This document shows, piece after piece, positions 25,746 through 34,613 of a stretch of 54,366 nt of DNA. The translations under genes were made by a program, and so were the position numbers. This DNA comes from Actinomycetes bacterium. GTDB taxonomy: Bacteria > Actinomycetota > Acidimicrobiia > Acidimicrobiales > SZUA-35. Below the pieces are notes generated by a model. The model worked only from the letters and a program-made list of their open reading frames with translations, was not told the origin of the DNA and did not search any database. Each line of letters opens with the position of its first letter. Position 1 is the stretch's first letter. Location of the stretch: assembly GCA_024227975.1 (NCBI GenBank), contig JAAETV010000319.1, positions 1-54,366 of the forward strand, written 5' to 3'.

Positions 25746-28619
25746 GTGGCAGACAAGATCGTCATTCGCGGTGCCCGCGAGCACAACCTCCAGCAGATCG
25801 ATCTCGAGCTTCCACGGGACAAGCTGATCGTGTTCACGGGCTTGTCGGGCTCCGGCAAGTCGTCGTTGGCCTTTGACACCATCTATGCCGAAGGGCAACG
25901 CCGCTATGTCGAGTCGTTGTCGGCTTATGCCCGTCAATTCCTGGGCCAGATGGACAAGCCAGATGTCGACTTCATCGAGGGCTTGTCCCCCGCCATTTCC
26001 ATTGACCAGAAATCGGCTTCCCGTAACCCCCGATCAACAGTCGGAACCGTTACCGAGATCTACGACTATCTCCGCCTGCTGTTTGCCCGCATCGGGATTC
26101 CCCATGACCCCGAGACCGGCGAGCAGCTCGTCCGTCAGACCCCCCAGCAGATTGTTGACCGGGTCATGGAACTGCCGGACAAGACCCGATTCCAGGTCAT
26201 GGCCCCCATCGTCCGGGGTCGCAAGGGGACCTACGAGACCCTCCTCACCGATCTGGCCACCGAAGGGTTTGCTCGTGCCCTGGTCGACGGGGAGCTGATC
26301 GAGCTTGGTGGTGAGCTTCCGGAGCTGGCTCGGTACGAGACCCACGACATCCGCATCATTGTCGATCGACTGGTCCGACGCGAAGGGATAACCCGCCGTC
26401 TGACCGATTCGATGGAGACCGCGCTCCGCCTGGCCGACGGGGTGGCCGAGATCGAGATCGTGCCAGCCAAGGACTCAGGGGGTGAGCCTCGCACCCTGGT
26501 GTTCAGCCAGCACCTGGCCCGCCCGAGCGATGGTAAGAGCTTCGAGGAGCTGGCCCCTCGGAACTTCTCCTTCAACTCGCCCTATGGGGCCTGCGAGGCG
26601 TGTGATGGGCTCGGGACCACATTTGAGGTCGACTCTCGCCTGGTCGTGCCGAACGGCGACCTGACCGTTGGTCAAGGGGCCATCCACCCCTGGTCCGGAG
26701 GTCGGAGCCGGTACTTCGGGCGGCTGGTCGAAGCTGTCTGCGACGAATACTCGATCCCCCTCGATGTTCCTTGGGGTGATTTGAAGCCACGCTTTCAGAA
26801 GGTTCTCCTCCAGGGAGGGGTGGCCAAGAAGGTCACGGTCCGCTACAAGAATCGCTACGGCCGGTTGCGAACCTACAACGCAACGTTCGAGGGTGTCGTT
26901 CCCTATTTGCGCCGACGCCACCGTGAGGCTGAGTCTGACAGCCAGCGCGAGCAGATCGAGGGCTATATGAGGGAGGTGGCCTGCCCTACGTGCGGAGGGG
27001 CACGCCTCAGCCCCCTCTCACTGGCCTGCCTCATCGACGGTCGCTCCATCTACGACCTGTGTTCGTTGTCGATCGGCGAGGCAGCCAAGGTCATCAATGG
27101 TCTCGACCTGAGTGAACGCGATCGCCTCATCGCCGACCGGGTGGTGAAAGAGGTGAATGCTCGCCTCAGCTTTCTCCTCGATGTTGGTCTCGACTACCTG
27201 AGCCTCAGCCGCTCGGCATCGACACTCTCGGGTGGTGAAGCCCAGCGCATCCGGCTGGCCAGCCAGATTGGCTCCGGCCTGGTCGGGGTGCTCTATGTGC
27301 TGGACGAGCCATCCATCGGGCTTCACCAGCGAGACAACGCCAAGCTCATCGCCACCCTGTGCCGGCTTCGCGAGCTCGGCAACACCGTGCTGGTCGTCGA
27401 ACACGATGAGGACACGATCAAGGTGGCCGATCATGTCGTGGACATCGGTCCCGGTGCCGGTGAGCACGGGGGGGAGGTCGTCTACAGCGGTCCGGTCAAG
27501 GGTCTGCTGAAGCGCCGAGCCTCGATCACGGGCCAGTACCTGTCGGGGAAGAAGACGATCCCTGTCCCGTCCAGCCGTCGCAAGCCGGGGGAGGGCTCGC
27601 TCACTATCCGAGGCGCCCGGGAGCACAATCTCAAGAACATCGACGTCGATATCCCCCTCGGCTGCTTCGTAGCGGTTACCGGGGTCTCTGGGTCGGGCAA
27701 GTCGACGCTGATCAACAGCATCCTGCTCCGCTCACTGATGCAGCGCATCTACTCGTCCAAGTTGCCTCCCGGCCTCCACAAGGGCATCGATGGGTTGGAG
27801 CATCTGGACAAGGTGATCGACATCGACCAGTCGCCAATTGGGAGAACCCCGAGATCGAACCCGGCTACCTACACCGGCGTGTTCGACCGGATCCGCAAGC
27901 TGTTCGCACTGACCAACGAGGCCAAGGTCCGGGGCTATCAACCGGGGCGATTCTCGTTCAATGTGGCCGGTGGCCGCTGCGAAGCCTGTTCGGGCGACGG
28001 CACGATCAAGATCGAGATGCACTTCCTGCCCGACGTGTACGTGCCGTGTGAGGTGTGCAAGGGCGCCCGCTACAACCGGGACACTCTCGAGATCCAGTTC
28101 AAGGGCAAGAACATCGCCGAAGTCCTCGACATGCCCATTGCCGAGGGTCTTGAGTTCTTCGCCAACCAGCCCCCGATTGCTCGTCATCTACAGACCCTCG
28201 TCGATGTTGGGCTTGGCTATGTACGACTCGGCCAGCCGGCCCCCACCCTGAGTGGTGGTGAGGCTCAACGAGTGAAGTTGGCCTCCGAGTTGGCCAAACG
28301 GTCGACGGGCCACACCATCTACCTGCTCGACGAGCCAACGACCGGGCTCCACTTCGACGACATCCGCCGCTTGCTGACCGTCTTGACCCGTCTTGTCGAT
28401 CAGGGCAACACGGTCCTGGTGATCGAGCACAACCTCGATGTGATCAAGACCGCCGACTGGATCATCGATCTCGGTCCCGACGGTGGCGATGGGGGTGGGC
28501 GCGTCATCGCCGCCGGCACACCCGAGGATCTGACCGAAATACCAGCCAGTCACACTGGTCGCTTCCTGTCCAAGGTGCTTCCACAGGCGGAGGTTCGAGC
28601 AGGCGAAGCTAGCGAATAG
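25746..28619 (+). CDS. uvrA: Excinuclease ABC subunit A
   Basis: A 957-residue UvrA, the damage-sensing ABC ATPase dimer of nucleotide excision repair. Two nucleotide-binding modules are complete: Walker [10 protein letters not shown] (about 32-40) and GVSGSGKST (about 646-654), signatures [14 protein letters not shown] and [14 protein letters not shown], and Walker [11 protein letters not shown] and [10 protein letters not shown]. The second zinc site has C745, C748, C768 and C771. The first is odd: C283 and C286 are present (ACEACDGLG), but the upstream pair is replaced by ARPSDGKS (about 258-265) in [20 protein letters not shown] 25746 gives a normal start. The 3' end overlaps the convergent methyltransferase-like gene by 11 bases. 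Confidence 0.97.
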   Translation: MADKIVIRGAREHNLQQIDLELPRDKLIVFTGLSGSGKSSLAFDTIYAEGQRRYVESLSAYARQFLGQMDKPDVDFIEGLSPAISIDQKSASRNPRSTVGTVTEIYDYLRLLFARIGIPHDPETGEQLVRQTPQQIVDRVMELPDKTRFQVMAPIVRGRKGTYETLLTDLATEGFARALVDGELIELGGELPELARYETHDIRIIVDRLVRREGITRRLTDSMETALRLADGVAEIEIVPAKDSGGEPRTLVFSQHLARPSDGKSFEELAPRNFSFNSPYGACEACDGLGTTFEVDSRLVVPNGDLTVGQGAIHPWSGGRSRYFGRLVEAVCDEYSIPLDVPWGDLKPRFQKVLLQGGVAKKVTVRYKNRYGRLRTYNATFEGVVPYLRRRHREAESDSQREQIEGYMREVACPTCGGARLSPLSLACLIDGRSIYDLCSLSIGEAAKVINGLDLSERDRLIADRVVKEVNARLSFLLDVGLDYLSLSRSASTLSGGEAQRIRLASQIGSGLVGVLYVLDEPSIGLHQRDNAKLIATLCRLRELGNTVLVVEHDEDTIKVADHVVDIGPGAGEHGGEVVYSGPVKGLLKRRASITGQYLSGKKTIPVPSSRRKPGEGSLTIRGAREHNLKNIDVDIPLGCFVAVTGVSGSGKSTLINSILLRSLMQRIYSSKLPPGLHKGIDGLEHLDKVIDIDQSPIGRTPRSNPATYTGVFDRIRKLFALTNEAKVRGYQPGRFSFNVAGGRCEACSGDGTIKIEMHFLPDVYVPCEVCKGARYNRDTLEIQFKGKNIAEVLDMPIAEGLEFFANQPPIARHLQTLVDVGLGYVRLGQPAPTLSGGEAQRVKLASELAKRSTGHTIYLLDEPTTGLHFDDIRRLLTVLTRLVDQGNTVLVIEHNLDVIKTADWIIDLGPDGGDGGGRVIAAGTPEDLTEIPASHTGRFLSKVLPQAEVRAGEASE

Positions 28620-29367
28620 GGCTGAGCCGACCACGGGTAGCTATCGCTCGACTGGAGGGTTGCGCCTTGCGGGCAACGACGGCGTAGTCCGCCGTCTCCT
28701 CCACTGCTTGGAGATCTTCCAGCTCGAAGCCACTGGCTTGGAGGAGGTAGTTCAAGCCGAGGCGGGTTGTCTCTTGCCCTGGGGTCAGTCGTGATCTGGT
28801 TGGCGAGACGACGAGGGGGGTGGACAGGTACAACCGCCCCGTCTGACCGAGGGCCCGGTTGAGCTCACTCAACACCTCGCACGGTTCGGCTGTCTGATCG
28901 ACAACGCCAGCACAGAGCACGACCCCGAAGCGGCCAGTCTCGACGGGTAGCCCGTCGAAGAAGCGGCCTCCGGTGGAAGCGACGGATTGGTAGCGATCGG
29001 CGTCAAAGAGTCGCCGATATGTGTGCTCGCCTCGGGCCACTTCGAGGACCGGTAACTGACCCTCGGCCGCTCGGGCTGCGGCCCGGCGAGCGAACTGCTC
29101 GACCGAGATCGGGATTGCTGGTTTCGGGCTGAACCAGGTTGTCGGGTCGGGTTCGTCGGGTGGGATACGGCCTCGGCTGATCCCGTCTGCCAACGCCCGG
29201 GCCCCTACCCTCCCGTAGCGGGCGACCCCGGCCTTGGCCGGTCCGTAGCAATCGACAACGGCCCTCGGCAGGCCTTTGGGCAGGCCCTTTGGAAGACGTT
29301 CGGTTATTGTCGTTCGGGACGGCCGGGTTCTCATGAGCGCCCGCCTTCGGGGCTGCCGGGGGCTCAT
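28609..29367 (-). CDS. Methyltransferase-like protein of the polysaccharide cluster
   Basis: A 252-residue protein resembling class I methyltransferases, with a weak SAM site. The motif I position reads [17 protein letters not shown] instead of a GxGxG loop, while later parts ([36 protein letters not shown]) keep the strand pattern seen after motif IV. It may be inactive, use SAM differently, or be only distantly related. The N terminus is strongly basic with a short repeat ([10 protein letters not shown]). ATG 29367 overlaps the stop of the upstream pyruvyltransferase gene (ATGA), so the two are coupled. It converges on uvrA. A role in surface glycan modification is inferred from context only. 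Confidence 0.6.
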   Translation of the reverse strand: MSPRQPRRRALMRTRPSRTTITERLPKGLPKGLPRAVVDCYGPAKAGVARYGRVGARALADGISRGRIPPDEPDPTTWFSPKPAIPISVEQFARRAAARAAEGQLPVLEVARGEHTYRRLFDADRYQSVASTGGRFFDGLPVETGRFGVVLCAGVVDQTAEPCEVLSELNRALGQTGRLYLSTPLVVSPTRSRLTPGQETTRLGLNYLLQASGFELEDLQAVEETADYAVVARKAQPSSRAIATRGRLSPIR

Positions 29368-30461
29368 GAACGCCCACCGATCAGGGACGCCACTCGCTCG
29401 CCGATGTCGTCCCACGATCTGGCCAGGGGCTCGAACCGAGCCGACAGCTTCTCCCAGTAAGGCTCAGGGTCCGACGCCAACTCGGTCACCATGTCTGCCA
29501 GTTCCGTTGCACCACCAGTCCAGGCATCGACGACATAGTCACCGAGCCCGAGGTCGGCGAAGGCTCCGGCTGACTTCCTCTCGTAGCCGAGATGGATCGT
29601 TGGAATCCCGGCCGCGATGGCATCGAGGGCGGCATGAAGCCGACCAGCAACCATCACCCTCGGTCGAGGTGAGCCGTCAAGGAGGCGGCCGAAGTCTTCC
29701 GCCCCATCCAGGACACCTGCCGCTTGGTAGAAGCGGCGATCGTCGTTGGTCCGACCCGTGCTGCTCTGGATCCCGAACCTTGGTTTGAAGCCCCGATCCT
29801 CCAACATTGACACTGCAGATAGGCCGATGTCGGAATGTGACAGGGAGCGCAGAGCAACCCCGATCACCCCGTCGTCGCCGGGGGCAAGTGAGGGACGCTG
29901 GATCCCGATGCGGCATGCAGCCAGATCGGGAAAGCGGTGGCTGTTGGCCCAGCCCCGCAGATAGCGATGGGAGCGGTTGTCACGAGTGGCGACCCAGGCT
30001 GTGGCCCCCAATGCTCGCCGGACCGATCGGCCCAGCCCTCGACGAAACGGGCCAACCGAAACCGGCAGGTAGGCGCCTCGCCTCCCGAGGCTGGCCACCA
30101 GTCGGAGCTGGGGTAGATGGTGAGCTCGAAAGATGAGCTCATGGGTCGGATCGGCACTCCTGAGGTAGCCCCCGCCCAGCCCGACAGCCGCGGTCAGATC
30201 CTTGGGGTTGGGAAGGTCGATCACTCGACGGTTCAGAGACGCCAGGTGACGGTCGAGGGACAGGCCCGCTGACAGACCCGCCCGGATTCGAGACGGGGGC
30301 GGGAACATGGCCTTCGCCGCCGGCCCCATGCCGGTCGGATCGAGAGCGTAGACCACCGGTTCGATGCCGGTTGCCTCCCGAATCAGTGTCTGTGAGAGCT
30401 CGACCAGCCAACCGTCACCTCGGTTGGCCACCCGGTAGGCGTGGACGAGAGCAATGGTCAA
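29364..30461 (-). CDS. Polysaccharide pyruvyl transferase family protein
   Basis: A 365-residue protein of the CsaB/WcaK family, which adds ketal pyruvate to sugars of envelope polysaccharides. The N-terminal YRVANRGDGWLVELSQTLI corresponds to the family's N-x-GD start, and the C-terminal domain carries MVAGRLHAALDAIAAGIPT followed by YERKSAGAFADLGLGDYV, the RLHaa...Y..K signature. The predicted start is TTG 30461: GGAGG lies 6 bases before it, and the product begins (M)TIALVHAYRVANRGDG; upstream in-frame ATGs give non-homologous sequence. It is divergent from the sugar transferase gene across about 180 bases and coupled to the methyltransferase-like gene. Confidence 0.82.
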   Translation of the reverse strand: MTIALVHAYRVANRGDGWLVELSQTLIREATGIEPVVYALDPTGMGPAAKAMFPPPSRIRAGLSAGLSLDRHLASLNRRVIDLPNPKDLTAAVGLGGGYLRSADPTHELIFRAHHLPQLRLVASLGRRGAYLPVSVGPFRRGLGRSVRRALGATAWVATRDNRSHRYLRGWANSHRFPDLAACRIGIQRPSLAPGDDGVIGVALRSLSHSDIGLSAVSMLEDRGFKPRFGIQSSTGRTNDDRRFYQAAGVLDGAEDFGRLLDGSPRPRVMVAGRLHAALDAIAAGIPTIHLGYERKSAGAFADLGLGDYVVDAWTGGATELADMVTELASDPEPYWEKLSARFEPLARSWDDIGERVASLIGGRS

Positions 30462-30467
30462 GTGGGT

Positions 30468-30472
30468 CCTCC
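30468..30472 (-). promoter_or_regulatory. Ribosome binding site that fixes a TTG start
   Basis: GGAGG on the minus strand (plus-strand CCTCC), 6 bases before TTG 30461. It is the best-placed Shine-Dalgarno sequence for the pyruvyl transferase gene and is why the rare TTG start is chosen over distant upstream ATG codons. Confidence 0.7.
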
Positions 30473-30639
30473 AGAGCCGCAACGACGGGCTCCGAGTCGG
30501 CTCGGACCTGGCGGACTTGAGTGCTCCAGGGTGACGATTGGGCTTGATTGCCTCCTCGGTATGCCGACCGAGGATGAATGCGGCGCCTGACCGATACCCA
30601 GGTCGGACAACGACCCCATCACCTGAGGGACAGCTCGAT

Positions 30640-31992
30640 GTGGGACTGGGCTCGATGAAGGGAACAGCCGGCACGACCTATCAGCTGGGTCTGGTTACGG
30701 CCGTCATGGCCGCAGCCATGTTGCACGCCTCGGTCTTGGCCCCTGAGACCTACGATCTGCTCGACTCGTCGCGCTTCGGGTGGTGGCTGGTAGTTGCTGG
30801 GGTGCTGATGGCGGCCAGTTACGGTCTCGGCCTGCCTGAGCTCCCATCCCGGCGCCGCGAAGCCGTACTGAGGGCCATGGCCGCGGCGGTGGCCGCCGTC
30901 CTCGTGGTCTCGGCCTTCCAGCTGGTATTGGCCGCTCCGCTGCTACCCCGGTCATCGCTCGGTCTGGTTGTGTTGATCACCCCTATCTGGGCCGTTATCG
31001 GGTGGAACCTGGCTCGTGACGTTGCCCACTGGCAGACCCAGCGGGATCAGGTGTTCCTGGTGGCTGAACAGATCGATGAACGCGCATCTCTCAGGTTCGA
31101 GCTGAGCCACCGACCAGAGTCACCAGCCGTTGTCGTTGGCTCCATGCAGGTCGATGATGCTCGCCTCGGAGCCGACGGTCAGGCCCGGCTGGTTGAAGAG
31201 GCCACCCGATCGGGAGCATCGGTGATCGTGCTCGACACCGCAGCCCAGAGTGATGACGGCATTGTCCAACAAGCTGCCATCCTGCACGGGCAGGGCCTCC
31301 GGATCAGAACCCTGGCCTTGTTCTACGAGGGTTGGCTGGGGAAGCTCCCAGTAGCCGAGCTGGCCCGGGTGTCACTTCTGTTCGATATTGGCGCTGTCCA
31401 CCGTCAGCACTATGTCCGGGCCAAGCGTGTCATCGACATCACTATTGCCCTGATCTGCTCCATGGGCCTCGTCGTTGTCGCCCCGATAGTGGCCTTCGTC
31501 AACCTGGTGGCGAATCGTGGGCCCCTCCTGTTCGCCCAACCCCGGGTCGGGCGGGACGGGGAGGTCTTCACCATCTACAAGTTCCGAACCATGATCCCCA
31601 CCGAGCGTGACGGAGCCCCGACTCCTTGGACCGCGGTCGATGACCCCCGAGTCACTCCGTTTGGGATGATCCTGCGGCGGAGCCATCTCGATGAACTGCC
31701 CCAGGTCGTCAACATCTTGAAAGGGGAGCTCTCCTTCGTCGGCCCCCGCCCCGAGCAACCCCACTATGTCGAAGGATTGAAGGAGAAAATCGCCTTCTTC
31801 GACGTCCGTCACCTGGTTAGGCCCGGGCTGACCGGATGGGCCCAGGTCAAGCAGGGGTATGCGGCCGACGAGGCGGATGCGTTGGAGAAGCTCCAGTACG
31901 ACTTCTTCTATCTTCGCCGTCAGGGCTTGGCCCTTGACCTACGGATCATCTGGAGAACGGTACGCGGGGTCGTGGGCGGGAGGGGACGATAG
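30640..31992 (+). CDS. Polyprenyl-phosphate sugar-1-phosphate transferase (WcaJ/PglC type)
   Basis: A 450-residue initiating transferase that loads the first sugar phosphate onto undecaprenyl phosphate for exopolysaccharide synthesis. About four N-terminal helices and a Rossmann-like middle region (about 140-260) precede the catalytic bacterial sugar transferase domain: KRVIDITIALICSMGLVV, then FTIYKFRTMI, DELPQVVNILKGELSFVGPR and RPGLTGWAQVKQGY. All signature motifs are intact. GTG 30640 is preferred because GAGGGA lies 9 bases upstream; ATG 30655 is an alternative five codons later. The stop overlaps the next gene's GTG by one base, so it heads an operon with the glycosyltransferase and the flippase. 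Confidence 0.9.
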   Translation: MGLGSMKGTAGTTYQLGLVTAVMAAAMLHASVLAPETYDLLDSSRFGWWLVVAGVLMAASYGLGLPELPSRRREAVLRAMAAAVAAVLVVSAFQLVLAAPLLPRSSLGLVVLITPIWAVIGWNLARDVAHWQTQRDQVFLVAEQIDERASLRFELSHRPESPAVVVGSMQVDDARLGADGQARLVEEATRSGASVIVLDTAAQSDDGIVQQAAILHGQGLRIRTLALFYEGWLGKLPVAELARVSLLFDIGAVHRQHYVRAKRVIDITIALICSMGLVVVAPIVAFVNLVANRGPLLFAQPRVGRDGEVFTIYKFRTMIPTERDGAPTPWTAVDDPRVTPFGMILRRSHLDELPQVVNILKGELSFVGPRPEQPHYVEGLKEKIAFFDVRHLVRPGLTGWAQVKQGYAADEADALEKLQYDFFYLRRQGLALDLRIIWRTVRGVVGGRGR

Positions 31993-33200
31993 TGGCCCCC
32001 CTGCGAGTAGCCCAGCTCATCACGACCCTGGCCCGGGGTGGGGCTCAGGCCACGGTCATGGCCTCCCGCCACCTCCATGACCATGGGATCGACGTCACTG
32101 TATTGGCCGGACCCGAGGACCCTGGGGAGGGTACCTACTGGCCCGAGATCCGAGCCGACGGGGCCAGCTCGGCCGACGGGTCAGTCCTTGTGGTCCCGTC
32201 TCTACAGCGAGCCATTGACCCCGTCGCCGATGTCCGAGCCCTGCGTTGGATGATCAGATGGCTCCGAGCCGAGCGCCCCGATGTCTTGCACACCCACTCG
32301 GCCAAGGGCGGCCTGATTGGACGGCTTGCTGCGTCCATCGTCGGGATTCCCACCGTCCATACCGTCCACGGATGGAGCCTGGCGGCCCCTCGTGGTGAGG
32401 TCTCGATCGGCTCCAAGGTGGTACGTCGAGGAGTAGTGGGCCTGGAGCGGGCTCTGGCTCTCAGAACGAAGGCCCTGGTCGTTGTCACCCCCCTTGATAC
32501 CGAAGAGGGCCTGGCCATGGGGGTCGGACGCCCCGACCAATATCGCGTCATCCGTAGTGGCATCGACCTCGATGGGCCTCGCTCAGCTTGTGTTCAACGA
32601 GAGGCGATCCGACAGGAACTGGGGTGGGGGAGGGGCGAGATGATTGTCGGCACCATCGGTCGGCTGGCTCAACAGAAAGACCTGCCGACCCTGGTCTCCG
32701 GCTTCGCCAGAGCCTCACTGACCAACGCTCGCCTTGTCATCATCGGTGACGGTCCCGACCGCGACCTGCTCCATGGCCTGGTCTGTGATCTCGGGATTCG
32801 TGACCGGGTGCAGTTCTTGGGGTCTCGGTCCGACGCAGCATCACTGGTGGCCGGGTTTGATGTGTTCGCCATGACTTCCCGCTGGGAAGGGTTGCCCCGG
32901 GCCTTGGTCGAGGCCATGGCGGCCCGGGTACCCGTCGTCGCCACCGCCGTCGGTGGTGTTCCCGAGCTCCTCGACGATGGCCACACTGGCATGGTCGTTC
33001 CCATCGGCCGTCCCGATGCCGTTGCGGTCGCTCTCCGGGCCCAGCAGGCATATCCATCGCGGGCCGAGGTCATGGCCGGGCGGGCCGCCGACCTGGTCGA
33101 ACCGTTCTCGGCTCAGCGGATGCGAGCTGCCCTGGCCCAGTTGTGGTTCGAGGTTGCCGGACAAGGCACAGCGCCGGTTCCCAACCTCGATCCGGTCTGA
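31992..33200 (+). CDS. GT4-family glycosyltransferase
   Basis: A 402-residue GT-B glycosyltransferase. The N-terminal domain begins LRVAQLITTLARGGAQATVM, the usual acceptor-side glycine loop, with HTHSAKGGLIGRLAA following. The C-terminal nucleotide-sugar domain has VGTIGRLAQQKDLPTLVSGF and the EX7E motif in EGLPRALVEAMAARVPVVAT, then GGVPELLDDGHTGMVVP. It probably extends the lipid-linked sugar made by the preceding transferase; donor and acceptor are unknown. GTG 31992 overlaps the previous stop (TAGTG). The protein is soluble, likely at the inner membrane face. Confidence 0.9.
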   Translation: MAPLRVAQLITTLARGGAQATVMASRHLHDHGIDVTVLAGPEDPGEGTYWPEIRADGASSADGSVLVVPSLQRAIDPVADVRALRWMIRWLRAERPDVLHTHSAKGGLIGRLAASIVGIPTVHTVHGWSLAAPRGEVSIGSKVVRRGVVGLERALALRTKALVVVTPLDTEEGLAMGVGRPDQYRVIRSGIDLDGPRSACVQREAIRQELGWGRGEMIVGTIGRLAQQKDLPTLVSGFARASLTNARLVIIGDGPDRDLLHGLVCDLGIRDRVQFLGSRSDAASLVAGFDVFAMTSRWEGLPRALVEAMAARVPVVATAVGGVPELLDDGHTGMVVPIGRPDAVAVALRAQQAYPSRAEVMAGRAADLVEPFSAQRMRAALAQLWFEVAGQGTAPVPNLDPV

Positions 33201-33204
33201 GTCG

Positions 33205-34563
33205 ATGGGGGGCGCGCCGCCGACCCTGAGCGGTTCCCGAGGAGAGACGATCATCACGTCGGCTCTGGTCTCGGTCGCAGCTCAGGGCTTGTCGAGTGCT
33301 TCGAACCTGGTGGCCCAGGTCGGGCTGGCATTGACCCTGGCCCCGGTTGCATTCGGGTCGCTGGTGGTCGGGTTCTCGGTCTACTACTTCGCCTTGGCTC
33401 TGGTCAGAGCCCTCGTCGGTGACCCGCTGGTCGCCTTGGTGGCTCCTGGTCGGCTGACCGATGGGGGCGGGGAGCGAGGGAGCGGTCGGATCGAGGCGGT
33501 GGACAAGGTCTGGCGCCGAGTGCGCGGTCGTTTGGTCGCTATCAGCGGGCTGGCCACGGCCCTCGTCACCGTGACCGCTCTTGCTGCCGGCTCGGTCAGG
33601 GTCGAGCTGGCATTGTTGGCCGCGGCGGTGCCCATCCTCTTGACCCAGGATGCATACCGCTACCTGGCCTGGGCTCGGGGTCGACCCAAGGTGGTACTGG
33701 CACTCGACGGAGTGTGGGTCATTTCGTCACTGGCCCTGGTCCTGGCCGCCGCGCTCGGCTTGGGAACCAGCGCCGTTACCGGCGCGGTGATCCTATTCTC
33801 CTGGTGCGGGGGTGGGCTGGCGTCGGCCCTGTTGGCCCGACGTCTGCTACCCATCCTCCCCCCACCTCGGCCCCAGCCCGGTGCCCCTGGCCCAGCCAAC
33901 GCGCTCGACGACGACCCTGATCCAGTCGATCGTCCCGATGATCTGGTTCGCTCCTTGAGTTGGACCCAGGCCATTCTGGCTGTCGACGCCAACGGTCTGC
34001 CGGTTGTCGTCGCCGCCGTGGCCGGGGCCACGGTCAGCGCTGGCCTTCGGGTGGTCACCCTGCCTTTCATGCCCATCACCACGGCCGTTGTTGCCCTTCG
34101 GGTGTTGGCCCTGCCTCGACTACGTGAGGCCGTCAGGATCGGTCAGGGTCGACTGGTCGCCGCTCGCGTGGCCCTCATCTTCGCTTCCGTCGGTGTCGGG
34201 GCCAGTGGGGCCATGCTCGGATTGCTTGCTTTCCTGCCCGACCGTTGGCTCGGGCCGAGCGGCCAACTCGTCGAGCCCTGGTTCGTCTTGGGCGCAGTCA
34301 TAGTCGTTGGCCGGGTGATCAACCTACCCCTTTCCGATGTCTTGGCCCTCGGTGCTGATCGGAGGGGAGCCATGGCCTGTCGGCTTGGAGCCAGCATCCT
34401 CAGCTGGACCGCCACCATCGGTGGTGCCGTGCTCTTCGGCCTCCAGGGGGCGATAATGGCCCGGGCTGGAGCCTCGATCGTGTCCATCCTCATCTGGGCC
34501 GTGGCCGTAGTTCGGGCCACCGAGCCAGGCGGGGTTGAGCGTTCGAGGCGATTCGGATCCTGA
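33205..34563 (+). CDS. Polytopic membrane protein, probable Wzx-type flippase
   Basis: A 452-residue protein with about twelve membrane helices, from SALVSVAAQGLSSASNLVAQ at the N terminus to SIVSILIWAVAVV near the end. A basic cytoplasmic loop (RIEAVDKVWRRVRGRL) and a proline/aspartate-rich loop (about 215-250) separate bundles, as in MOP-superfamily polysaccharide exporters. No diagnostic catalytic motif is expected for this class, so the call rests on topology and position after an initiating transferase and a GT4 enzyme. ATG 33205 lies 4 bases after the GT4 stop. It probably moves a lipid-linked oligosaccharide across the membrane; no polymerase is visible in this cluster. Confidence 0.65.
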   Translation: MGGAPPTLSGSRGETIITSALVSVAAQGLSSASNLVAQVGLALTLAPVAFGSLVVGFSVYYFALALVRALVGDPLVALVAPGRLTDGGGERGSGRIEAVDKVWRRVRGRLVAISGLATALVTVTALAAGSVRVELALLAAAVPILLTQDAYRYLAWARGRPKVVLALDGVWVISSLALVLAAALGLGTSAVTGAVILFSWCGGGLASALLARRLLPILPPPRPQPGAPGPANALDDDPDPVDRPDDLVRSLSWTQAILAVDANGLPVVVAAVAGATVSAGLRVVTLPFMPITTAVVALRVLALPRLREAVRIGQGRLVAARVALIFASVGVGASGAMLGLLAFLPDRWLGPSGQLVEPWFVLGAVIVVGRVINLPLSDVLALGADRRGAMACRLGASILSWTATIGGAVLFGLQGAIMARAGASIVSILIWAVAVVRATEPGGVERSRRFGS

Positions 34564-34613
34564 ACGATCGGCGGTCGGCCGCTCAACCTCATCCCCCCGG
34601 GGCGTAGGCTCGG

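Noticed and set aside
28841..29340. Frames on the plus strand across the methyltransferase-like gene
   Set aside because: They are shadows with no motif, and the minus-strand gene is coupled to its neighbour by an ATGA overlap.
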